Notes: generated by a model not told the origin, from the sequence alone. A stretch of 5,427 bases of DNA from Lachnospiraceae bacterium UBA1066 (GCA_002316215.1 DCDB01000335.1:1-5427); one strand, 5' to 3'; numbered from the stretch's first letter, positions 1 through 5,427 are shown. Numbers and translations are program-made.

Positions 1-2767
1 CCGTCGTTGCTGTCGGCATTGGGGCGCCGTCTGTCACGGCTTCAAGCTTGAAATTGAAGTTCTCTGTTCCGCTGTAGGCAATCCCCGTGCTGCTGACAGT
101 CTTCGTGACCGAAAGGTTTGCCTTGCCATTCTCCGTCTTCGCATAGGTGTTCGTCACGGTCGGCACCGTAGCTGATGTGATCGAATCCGCATTTTGATCG
201 GTACCATAAGTTACTACCGTACCAAGCTTGCCGTCCGTTACAGTCGCAACTACCTTTGCATAGACAGGTGTGCTACTGTAAGTCATCCCTGTCGTTGTGC
301 CTGTTTTTTCTGTAATCTTATAGATATACGTACCAGCCGCAGTAAAAGTAATATCCCCAAATTTTGCCTCTCCATTATCTTTACAACTTGCTGTTGCTGA
401 AGTCGGCATCGGGGCATTCGCTGATAGTGATGTAAGTTCAAATGTAAATTCTTCATTTCCGCTGTAGGCAATGCCCGTACTATTAACGAGTTTTTTCACA
501 GAAAATGATGTTGTAGTTGGAGCAGTAGTATAAGTATTATCCACTGTCGCATTACTATCTATATCGTATGCGCTTGTATCAGCATCGTAATATTTCACTT
601 CCGCCGTAAGGGCTCCGGTTGTCGCATCCGCCGCAACCGTAACTTTCACCTTCTGGGCAGTCGTATTATAACTCATGCCGTTAGCACTTCCCTGAGTCTC
701 TGTGATCGTATAATAATAATCACCGGCTTCGGTATAGGTGATATCACCAAATGTCGCAACATCCCCCGCTTTGCAGGTTGCCGTTGCAGGGCTTGGAAGT
801 ACATCAGACGTCTTCGTGCTGCCTGTTCCCTTAGCCAGCGTAAATGTAAAATCTTCCGTTCCGCTGTAAGTATCACCTGTAGATGTAACTGTCTTCTTTA
901 CTGCAAGAGCTGTTGTCGTTATTGCGTAAGTATTCGTAATTGTAGGAACCGCAGCTGAAGTTATATCAGCTGCCGCTGCGCTCTTCGTCCCGTATGTAAC
1001 AGTGGCAACAAGGTTTCCTGTTGTAGAATCCGTAGTAACGACTACTTTAGCATACACCGGAGATGTATTATATTTCATGCCGTTCGTCGCGCCGGTTTGC
1101 TCTGTAATCTTATAGATATATATTCCTTCTGCGTCAAATGTAATATCCCCGAACTTCGCCGTACCATCTGCTTTACAAGTTGCTGTTGTGGCTGACGGCA
1201 TCGGAGCAGTCGTCGGATCTACTGCTGTAAGGTCAAACGTAAAATCTTCCGTTCCGGTATAAGCATTGCCTGTAACAGCCTTGTTGACAGAAAATCTAGC
1301 TGTCGTCGGCTGAGCAACATGCGTCTTTGTATCTGTTACATATTCGTTTGTACCCGTCTTAACTATAGTAGTGTGCCCTGCCTGAACAACAACCGTAAAC
1401 ACAGTATCATTCAGCTGATAACCGCTTGGTGGTGTTGTTTCTTTCACATAATAATTTCCTATTGGTAAGGCTGAAGACACATCTTTACCTGTTGCTGTAC
1501 TAGTAATCGTAGTAACCAAATTAGTACAAGAGCTATCACTATATACACCAAAAGTAGCTCCAGGCAAGATTTTCGAAGTGTCTTCTGTCGCGACCTTTGT
1601 CAGCGCAATAATACCCGTAATGCTCCTAACAAAATCGTTACGATGGGATTCTCCGTTTATATTTACTACATTTGCAATTATCGATCCATCAACATTTTGA
1701 TTTGCTGTAATTGCAGCATCGGGTGCTAGGAATGAGGCTACACATCTATTATCTACATTTATTGCACCTGCATACATCCCAGAAGCTGCACTACTATCAT
1801 AAAAATTCAAAAGCACATGACCGTCAAAATTATTGGCGTCTCTTTCTGCATTAGCGCTATCATAAAAGCTTGGCAGACTGCATGTGGTTCTGCCTTTCAT
1901 ATCTATATTAATAATCAGACACCCGGTTGATGATGAATTACTCAAACCGTTTATCGTAACAACATTTCCTTTAAAATTATTTAAATCCAAATTATATACA
2001 CTAACCGCATTGCCATCAGATACTGTTATTGATTGTTTATTCTGATCTGAATAACTTGCAGTTACACCTGCAGTATCTTCTGTCGATGCCAGATTCTTGC
2101 AAATACCTTCACTTTGCGCCTTCACTGCATCAATATCAAGAAAAGAAGGTCCTCCATCCTGCTCCTGATAAATCCTTTTTGGCGCGTCTAATTTATTTCC
2201 GTCAACAGAAAACTGACCCCCATTATCAACTGCAGCAATCGTAACATCTTTTCCTACAGCGAGAATGCAGTTTGCGTTATCTGAATCTGCTAATTTCATA
2301 CCACTCACAGATTTAGCGAAGCTCTTTACGTATGAAACTTCAGGAAAATCTGATGATTTTTTATTTGTTCCAGCATTTGCTCCATATGACAATGAATTAG
2401 TCAGTATGTTTCCATCAGTATGCACATAATTTGAAACTGAAGAAAAACCAACTACACTAAAATTACCGGCAATTCCTAACGCACGAGAACTAAAATAATA
2501 TTTCTCACCTAAACTTTTATAAGTATTGGTAGCTGTCACCTTATGATATGATGCCGTTGATGAATTATTTGTCCAAATCGTATGGTCAGAATTCCAAGAT
2601 CCCCATGTAGCATCTGGTTCAGTAAAACCAGACCCTACCAGCGCCGCATCCTGCGCATCTTCTGCTGTAGCATCTGTACTTGACGCGAAGATGTTTGATG
2701 GCACCAAAACTGTAAGTACCATTAGAATACTCATTACAAAAGCTAAAAACCTTTTACCTGACTTCAT
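1..2767 (-). CDS. Large surface adhesin: choice-of-anchor A, SpaA and tandem pilin isopeptide domains (3' end outside window)
   Basis: The frame is open from an ATG at 2767 to the left edge: 922 codons, no stop, C-terminus missing. The start is set by a GGAGG 8 nt upstream and an immediate signal peptide (residues 1 to about 28, basic MKSGKR then a hydrophobic core ending NIFA-SS). Residues about 96-379 match the choice-of-anchor A adhesin domain (ALGIAGNFSV at the start, FLAPDAAITANQNVDGSIIA and INGESHRNDF near the end). Residues 384-482 are a SpaA/CnaB domain. From 491 onward come FctA/Spy0128-like isopeptide domains, three complete and a fourth cut by the edge. The family is exported and usually sortase-linked to the wall, with Lys-Asn/Asp bonds stiffening a stalk. 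I infer a tip domain on a rigid stalk that binds host or matrix. The ligand is unknown, and an LPXTG signal would lie outside the window. The gene has its own promoter at 2842-2870. Confidence 0.9.
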   Translation of the reverse strand, partial: MKSGKRFLAFVMSILMVLTVLVPSNIFASSTDATAEDAQDAALVGSGFTEPDATWGSWNSDHTIWTNNSSTASYHKVTATNTYKSLGEKYYFSSRALGIAGNFSVVGFSSVSNYVHTDGNILTNSLSYGANAGTNKKSSDFPEVSYVKSFAKSVSGMKLADSDNANCILAVGKDVTIAAVDNGGQFSVDGNKLDAPKRIYQEQDGGPSFLDIDAVKAQSEGICKNLASTEDTAGVTASYSDQNKQSITVSDGNAVSVYNLDLNNFKGNVVTINGLSNSSSTGCLIINIDMKGRTTCSLPSFYDSANAERDANNFDGHVLLNFYDSSAASGMYAGAINVDNRCVASFLAPDAAITANQNVDGSIIANVVNINGESHRNDFVRSITGIIALTKVATEDTSKILPGATFGVYSDSSCTNLVTTITSTATGKDVSSALPIGNYYVKETTPPSGYQLNDTVFTVVVQAGHTTIVKTGTNEYVTDTKTHVAQPTTARFSVNKAVTGNAYTGTEDFTFDLTAVDPTTAPMPSATTATCKADGTAKFGDITFDAEGIYIYKITEQTGATNGMKYNTSPVYAKVVVTTDSTTGNLVATVTYGTKSAAAADITSAAVPTITNTYAITTTALAVKKTVTSTGDTYSGTEDFTFTLAKGTGSTKTSDVLPSPATATCKAGDVATFGDITYTEAGDYYYTITETQGSANGMSYNTTAQKVKVTVAADATTGALTAEVKYYDADTSAYDIDSNATVDNTYTTAPTTTSFSVKKLVNSTGIAYSGNEEFTFELTSLSANAPMPTSATASCKDNGEAKFGDITFTAAGTYIYKITEKTGTTTGMTYSSTPVYAKVVATVTDGKLGTVVTYGTDQNADSITSATVPTVTNTYAKTENGKANLSVTKTVSSTGIAYSGTENFNFKLEAVTDGAPMPTATT
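2..1297 (-). repeat. Tandem array of FctA/Spy0128-like isopeptide domains (3 complete + 1 partial)
   Basis: Four diverged copies follow one another. Repeat 1 is residues 491-614 (nt 926-1297), repeat 2 is 620-746 (530-910), repeat 3 is 754-875 (143-508), and repeat 4 starts near 884 (2-118). Each begins with an FSVxK-type strand followed by SGxExFxF, has CKxxGxAxFGDITF in the middle, then YIYKITE and NGMxYxTxPVYAKV, and ends TVPTxTNTY. The putative bond triads are K496/E556/N612, K625/E690/N744 and K759/E820/N873; repeat 4 shows K889. Lys-to-Lys spacing is 129, 134 and 130 residues. Similarity is also visible at DNA level: near-copies of ttccgctgtaggcaat occur at about 67, 457 and 858. More copies may lie beyond the left edge. 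Confidence 0.9.
1322..1618 (-). other. SpaA/CnaB-type isopeptide domain (adhesin residues ~384-482)
   Basis: The domain has the usual CnaB order: LTKVATEDTSKILPGATFGVY, then GNYYVKETTPPSGYQLND, then a final strand EYVTDTK. The expected isopeptide triad is Lys391 (in LTKV), Glu443 (in VKETTPPSGY) and Asp479 (in VTDTK). The acceptor therefore appears to be Asp rather than the more common Asn, which is known in some CnaB domains (the SpyTag/SpyCatcher parent). It sits between the tip domain and the pilin-type repeats and probably acts as a rigid connector. Asn474 is an alternative acceptor. Confidence 0.85.
1631..2482 (-). other. Choice-of-anchor A domain (adhesin residues ~96-379)
   Basis: This is the probable ligand-binding tip of the adhesin. 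It opens with ALGIAGNFSVVGFSSVSNYV, which resembles the family's opening beta-strands. It carries a middle segment PSFLDIDAVKAQSEGICKNL like the family's helical insertion. It closes with NFYDSS, FLAPDAAITA, VDGSIIANVV and GESHRNDF, the most diagnostic part of the family. Proteins with this domain are secreted and use varied C-terminal anchors, hence the name. Some members are annotated as collagen-binding-like, but nothing here identifies the ligand. Boundaries are by eye and uncertain by about 15 residues. Confidence 0.75.
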
Positions 2768-2775
2768 GACGTTAT

Positions 2776-2780
2776 CCTCC
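2776..2780 (-). promoter_or_regulatory. Ribosome binding site of the adhesin gene
   Basis: GGAGG on the minus strand, 8 nt upstream of the ATG at 2767. It fixes the start so that translation opens directly on the basic n-region of the signal peptide. No competing in-frame start with a comparable site is seen. Confidence 0.85.
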
Positions 2781-2841
2781 AAGCTCACACTGAAACACAA
2801 TAATTTTATTAAAATTTGAGTAAGTATTTATATTCCTATAG

Positions 2842-2870
2842 ATTATATCACTTATAAGGCTAAATGGCAC
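2842..2870 (-). promoter_or_regulatory. Predicted sigma-A promoter with extended -10, for the adhesin gene
   Basis: On the minus strand a perfect TATAAT (2842-2847) is preceded by TGA, giving the extended -10 TGATATAAT. A -35-like GTGCCA (2865-2870, 4 of 6 matches to TTGACA) lies 17 bp upstream. Transcription would start near 2835, leaving an AT-rich leader of about 68 nt before the ATG at 2767. The weak -35 with an extended -10 fits a promoter helped by an activator, and direct repeats lie just upstream at 2877-2897. Confidence 0.7.
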
Positions 2871-2876
2871 TATATA

Positions 2877-2897
2877 TTCACGAAAACTTCACGAAAA
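2877..2897 (-). promoter_or_regulatory. Candidate operator: two direct repeats with an 11-bp period
   Basis: On the minus strand TTTTCGTGAA occurs twice, at 2888-2897 and 2877-2886, with one base between, so the period is 11 bp (about one helical turn). The pair ends 6 bp upstream of the -35 element. A third core TTTTCGT lies at 2909-2915. Direct repeats at an 11-bp period are typical of OmpR/PhoB-family sites next to activated promoters. The cognate protein is not identified. Confidence 0.45.
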
Positions 2898-2908
2898 TGT
2901 TGTATTCT

Positions 2909-2923
2909 ACGAAAATTTTTCGT
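2909..2923. promoter_or_regulatory. 15-bp palindrome upstream of the adhesin promoter
   Basis: ACGAAAA-T-TTTTCGT is a perfect inverted repeat with a single central base. It shares the TTTTCGT core with the direct repeats at 2877-2897. Its centre is about 80 bp upstream of the predicted transcription start. A dimeric regulator such as a LuxR-type HTH could bind such a site, but the AT-rich context makes chance possible. Confidence 0.35.
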
Positions 2924-2934
2924 TTTCAATATTT

Positions 2935-2965
2935 AAGCCTGCTGCCGGGTATCGGCAGCAGGCTT
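2935..2965 (-). terminator. Probable intrinsic terminator of the regulator operon
   Basis: The arms AAGCCTGCTGCCG (2935-2947) and CGGCAGCAGGCTT (2953-2965) are perfect complements: a 13-bp GC-rich stem around a 5-nt loop. Read on the minus strand the stem is preceded by AGA and followed by TTAAATATT, an interrupted U-rich tail. It lies about 135 nt downstream of the regulator stop and upstream of the adhesin promoter, where a terminator is expected. The tail is poor for a canonical rho-independent terminator, so an mRNA-stabilising hairpin is the alternative. Confidence 0.6.
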
Positions 2966-2996
2966 TCTGAAAAATTCCAATGTGACTCAATAATTA

Positions 2997-3024
2997 TTTT
3001 GAGGTTCCTTACACTACCTCAAAA
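2997..3024. repeat. 9-bp inverted repeat
   Basis: TTTTGAGGT (2997-3005) and ACCTCAAAA (3016-3024) are perfect complements around a 10-nt loop. The polarity is T-rich before and A-rich after on both strands, the reverse of a rho-independent terminator. It could be an operator or a secondary hairpin in the 3' region of the regulator transcript. No function is assigned. Confidence 0.5.
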
Positions 3025-3045
3025 ACCGGCTTTGCCACGAATAAT

Positions 3046-3120
3046 AGCACAATAACCGTGCTGCAAAGTTAGCTCAATAATCGTGCTGCAAAGTTAGCTC
3101 AGTAGCCGTGCTGCAGAAGG
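3046..3120. repeat. Three tandem 25-bp repeats spanning the end of the regulator gene
   Basis: Copies are 3046-3070, 3071-3095 and 3096-3120. The first two match at 23 of 25 positions. The third matches the second at 17 of its first 20 positions and then diverges into coding sequence. The third copy contains the last codons and stop of the regulator (CAG CAC GGC TAC TGA on the minus strand). The others carry the same stretch as CAG CAC GAT TAT TGA and CAG CAC GGT TAT TGT. The array therefore looks like a duplication of the gene's 3' end into the non-coding flank. The copy at 3046-3070 also contains a 5-bp inverted repeat AGCAC/GTGCT. Confidence 0.85.
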
Positions 3121-4649
3121 GTGATGTATTTCAAAAGTTCTTTTTTTGACGTGACCCCCAGCTTGGAGTAAATATTTTTATTATGGTATTTGAGAGCGTT
3201 GACGGTGAAGCCCTCCGCGTCCAGGATTTCCTGCGTCGTATGGTTCCCGAGGTAAAGCCCGAAAATCTCGCTTTCCTTCGGCGTCAGTTTTTTCAGGTTT
3301 TCTTTGAAAATTTCGAAACTGTCGCTGTCAATTTCCTCTCTCGCCTTCGGGGCTACGCGCTCAAAATCGTGCTTCGCCCTCTCAGCTTCCGCCTGCGCCG
3401 CTGTCTGTTCGGCTTTTGCTTTTTCCGCCTCCGCCTGCGCCGCTTCCTTTTCATTTTTTGCGCGCAAAGCTTCTTCTTTCGCCGCTTCCTGCTCAGCCTT
3501 CGCCTCGGAAATCTCCTTCATGATCGGCGAGAGATATTTCCGGCTGAAATACATGCTGATTGTCACGGCGAAAAAGCCCAGGAGCAGAACGAATATTATA
3601 ATTGTAGCCGCATTGCGTCTGACCGTCGCGCGGTAATCCGCCTTCGGAATCATAACGGCTAAAAGGACATTCGGGTTGGACGGCGAAAGAACGGTCGTAC
3701 GCCGGATGCCGATATAGGTATTCTTTTCTCCTGTAAATGAAGACAGGCCTCCGGAGAATTCCGCAGCCGTAAGTTCCTCGTCCGGAGCTTCATAGTAGCC
3801 TCCGAAAATGCCGCTGCTCAGCGTTTGTTCCGGAGCGATTGTCACGCCCCCGTCCATGTCGAGAAGACAAAGGAGGCGCGTAAGGGAGGATGACTGGGCA
3901 TGCATCTTTTTGAAAAGACTTTCATTTATCTCGAAACCGCAGACCCCGACGGTCTTTCCGCTGCCGCCGGAGATGGGAACCGTGAGGAAAACCGCTTTCT
4001 CCGAAGTTCCGGGCAGAACGGACGGCCCGCTGAAACGGTAGGAACGTTCGGGCGGAAGCGGAGAAACGGACAGTGCTTCTTTATAGCCGGGAAAAGAATT
4101 CGTCCGGAACTCCAGACGCCATTTTCTGTGGGGATAGACGCCGTGGCTCTTGCCGATCGCCGAACTGCCGCGATAGAGAAGGATATCTTCCGGACCGGAG
4201 TTTCCGCCTAGCTCAAGATAAAGTCCGCTGCGGGAGTCTCCTGTTTCCGAGGCCGAGCGGTTCACGGTCGTGTCCAGTATGACAAAAGCGCCGGAACAGC
4301 CGGATTCCAGAAGAAACTGCCGGAGCGGTTCAAACATGGAATCCTCCAGGGCGGAAATTTCTTCTTCCGAATCATTAAGATCATCAAAACCGATATTCTT
4401 CTTAGCAAGCTCACCGTCAATCAGGGACTTCATTTTCCCGGACATCTGTATGCCCATGGCTGCCGCATTTTCGAACTGGGAAGTAATTTCCTTTTCGAAA
4501 AAGGCCATCTGCAGATCAAGCGTTGTATACGTTTCCCTGCGGGCATCGTAAAAACGGCCGAGCAGAAAGAGCCCCATGGCGCCTGCAAGGACAAGGAGAC
4601 CGGCCAGAAGAACCATATAGACGAAAAGTTTTTTCTTCATGGCATTCAT
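3099..4649 (-). CDS. Membrane-anchored LuxR-type regulator with Cache-like extracellular sensor
   Basis: This is a complete 516-residue protein. TM1 spans about residues 8-31. The extracellular part spans about 32-343, with motifs such as ESGCSGAFVILDTTVN, KWRLEFRTNSFPGY, VGVCGFEI and LLAVMIPKADY that resemble double-Cache sensor folds. TM2 is about 347-367. An Ala/Glu/Lys coiled coil follows (about 378-430), then a LuxR/GerE helix-turn-helix at 455-508 (LTPKESEIFGLYLG, then NIYSKLGVTSKKELLKY). No kinase, receiver or transporter domain is present, so it is a one-component signal transducer that would bind DNA while membrane-tethered, as CadC and ToxR do with a different HTH. The start is the ATG with AGGAGG 6 nt upstream; a second ATG three codons later is less well spaced. 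The SD overlaps the stop of the upstream solute-binding protein, which points to co-transcription and a possible shared ligand. Signal and targets are unknown. Confidence 0.88.
   Translation of the reverse strand: MNAMKKKLFVYMVLLAGLLVLAGAMGLFLLGRFYDARRETYTTLDLQMAFFEKEITSQFENAAAMGIQMSGKMKSLIDGELAKKNIGFDDLNDSEEEISALEDSMFEPLRQFLLESGCSGAFVILDTTVNRSASETGDSRSGLYLELGGNSGPEDILLYRGSSAIGKSHGVYPHRKWRLEFRTNSFPGYKEALSVSPLPPERSYRFSGPSVLPGTSEKAVFLTVPISGGSGKTVGVCGFEINESLFKKMHAQSSSLTRLLCLLDMDGGVTIAPEQTLSSGIFGGYYEAPDEELTAAEFSGGLSSFTGEKNTYIGIRRTTVLSPSNPNVLLAVMIPKADYRATVRRNAATIIIFVLLLGFFAVTISMYFSRKYLSPIMKEISEAKAEQEAAKEEALRAKNEKEAAQAEAEKAKAEQTAAQAEAERAKHDFERVAPKAREEIDSDSFEIFKENLKKLTPKESEIFGLYLGNHTTQEILDAEGFTVNALKYHNKNIYSKLGVTSKKELLKYITLLQHGY
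3369..3494 (-). repeat. Three 14-residue coiled-coil repeats (42-bp units) in the regulator
   Basis: Residues 386-399, 400-413 and 414-427 are three units of two heptads each, with a consensus close to EqeAAqaEAerAKa. Units two and three are the most alike (EKEAAQAEAEKAKA and EQTAAQAEAERAKH). They form a helical stalk between TM2 and the HTH that would project the DNA-binding domain from the membrane and favour dimerisation. In-frame unit gain or loss would alter stalk length by exact heptads. Confidence 0.8.
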
Positions 4650-4655
4650 GAAATG

Positions 4656-4661
4656 CCTCCT
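4656..4661 (-). promoter_or_regulatory. Ribosome binding site of the regulator, overlapping the upstream stop codon
   Basis: AGGAGG on the minus strand lies 6 nt from the ATG at 4649. Its first two bases are the last two of the TAG stop of the solute-binding protein (TAGGAGG). This supports translational coupling and selects the 4649 ATG over the one at 4640, which would be 15 nt away. Confidence 0.85.
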
Positions 4662-5427
4662 ATTTCATTGAGACAATACTCTGCCAGTATTCCTCCGCCA
4701 GAACGTCGGCTTTTTCCCCTTTCAGGCAGCGCGCATGCAGAGTGCCCTGCATTTGCCGGACCTCATCATAAAAGCGGTCTGCATTTTCAAAGTACTTATC
4801 TGTAGAAGGTTCGGTCTTAAAAGCAGCTGTCTTCCGGACTTCGGAGAAAGCTTTATAAAGCTGCGTATAGGCTTCATTTTTAAAAGTATAGCTGTCGATG
4901 GCATCAAAAACATCGTTCCGGACAGGCATATAGCCGGTTGCCGCGGCGAAATCAAGATTCCGGCTGCTCTCGGTAAGCCAGTGTGCAAATACGGAAATGC
5001 CTTCCGCCTTCCGACCTTCGGCTTTCTTAGCGCACAGCCCGACTCCGGCCTGAATCGCACTCGTTGTCCCGCTGTCCGCGTGCGGCGGCGGCAGGACTTT
5101 CAGTCGAAGCGGCTCGGACGTATTGTCCGGATAGGTGACCGTATCATTGTAGTAAAGGATGGCGGCGGAAGAACTCAGGCCCGCGACGACATCCCCCGTC
5201 ATGACCTGTGTATTGGAATACTGGTCGGAAACCACGACCGTCCCCTTCACCAGCGCTTCGGCGAAACGATGAAAGGCTTTGTAAAATGAAGGGCTGTCCG
5301 TGTCGAACCACCCCTGATCCGTAATAACGGAGGATCCGTCCGCTTCCGCCTCCAGCCGAAGAGAGGTAAGGACAAAGTCAAAAGCGCAGAACGGTTTTCC
5401 TCCGGACCAGGTATAGTAGCGGTCCGC
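4660..5427 (-). CDS. Extracellular solute-binding protein of a sugar-type ABC system, C-terminal part
   Basis: The C-terminal 255 codons plus a TAG stop are present. The frame stays open through the right edge, so the start, signal peptide and any lipobox are outside the window. A GTG at 5250 is internal, not a start, because homologous-looking sequence continues upstream of it (YYTWSGGKPFCAFDF, then SPSFYKAFHRFAEAL). Recognisable family features are GDVVAGLSSSAAILYY in the ligand-cleft lobe, KAEGISVFAHWLTE, the diagnostic ATGYMPVRNDVFD, and a helical C-terminus ending ADVLAEEYWQSIVSMK. Family members (COG1653-like) capture sugars, oligosaccharides or glycerol phosphates outside the cell and deliver them to an ABC permease. 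The substrate cannot be told from this part. No permease or ATPase follows; the next gene is the membrane LuxR regulator 10 nt away. It may therefore serve sensing as well as, or instead of, transport. Confidence 0.85.
   Translation of the reverse strand, partial: ADRYYTWSGGKPFCAFDFVLTSLRLEAEADGSSVITDQGWFDTDSPSFYKAFHRFAEALVKGTVVVSDQYSNTQVMTGDVVAGLSSSAAILYYNDTVTYPDNTSEPLRLKVLPPPHADSGTTSAIQAGVGLCAKKAEGRKAEGISVFAHWLTESSRNLDFAAATGYMPVRNDVFDAIDSYTFKNEAYTQLYKAFSEVRKTAAFKTEPSTDKYFENADRFYDEVRQMQGTLHARCLKGEKADVLAEEYWQSIVSMK

Noticed and set aside
673..876. Short minus-strand frame inside the adhesin
   Set aside because: It is in a different frame from the continuous 922-codon adhesin frame, whose repeats are conserved at protein level.
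2768..2835. Riboswitch in the adhesin leader
   Set aside because: The leader is only about 68 nt and AT-rich, with just a weak AATTTT/AAAATT pairing. No known aptamer core is recognisable.
2864..3055. 63-codon plus-strand open frame in the intergenic region
   Set aside because: It runs through the promoter, direct repeats and 13-bp hairpin, has no convincing ribosome binding site, and its product is not recognisable.
3046..3120. CRISPR array
   Set aside because: The 25-bp units are directly adjacent with no spacers, number only three, and one overlaps coding sequence.
3183..3662. 159-codon plus-strand open frame opposite the regulator
   Set aside because: It lies antisense to the coiled-coil and HTH coding region; its Arg/Phe/Leu-rich translation is the mirror of the Ala/Glu/Lys repeats. 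No family resemblance is seen.
5248..5250. GTG start for the solute-binding protein
   Set aside because: The frame stays open to the right edge with SBP-like sequence upstream and no Shine-Dalgarno at this GTG, so it is an internal valine codon.
4735..5289. 184-codon plus-strand open frame opposite the solute-binding protein
   Set aside because: It is antisense to a clearly recognisable SBP sequence and its translation has no domain-like features. It is treated as a shadow.

Overview
The window reads as a Bacillota (Gram-positive, Clostridia-like) chromosome fragment. The support is a Sec-exported surface adhesin built from isopeptide-forming domains, strong AGGAGG/GGAGG ribosome binding sites, and an ABC substrate-binding protein next to a membrane-tethered regulator. 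I cannot name a genus. All three genes lie on the minus strand, so transcription runs from high to low coordinates.

From right to left: (1) 4660-5427 is the C-terminal 255 codons of an extracellular solute-binding protein of the sugar-ABC type; its N-terminus lies beyond the right edge. (2) 3099-4649 is a complete 516-residue one-component regulator with TM helix, Cache-like extracellular sensor, TM helix, 14-residue-repeat coiled coil and LuxR-type HTH. Its Shine-Dalgarno overlaps the stop codon of the solute-binding protein, so the two are almost certainly one transcription unit. (3) 2768-3098 is a 331-bp intergenic region. It holds a 25-bp tandem repeat that duplicates the end of the regulator gene, a 9-bp inverted repeat, a 13-bp perfect hairpin (probable terminator), a palindrome plus 11-bp-period direct repeats, and an extended -10 promoter. 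(4) 1-2767 is the first 922 codons of a very large surface protein: signal peptide, choice-of-anchor A domain, one SpaA/CnaB domain, then tandem pilin-type (FctA/Spy0128-like) isopeptide domains continuing past the left edge. This frame is open with no stop across the whole stretch.

How the genes may work together: the binding protein and the membrane LuxR regulator look like a ligand-sensing pair, with extracellular signal passed through two TM helices and a coiled coil to a cytoplasmic DNA-binding domain. The adhesin has its own promoter with possible operator repeats. Whether the regulator controls it is only a hypothesis. The adhesin is visibly more AT-rich in its N-terminal half than the regulator operon, which fits a separately acquired surface gene.
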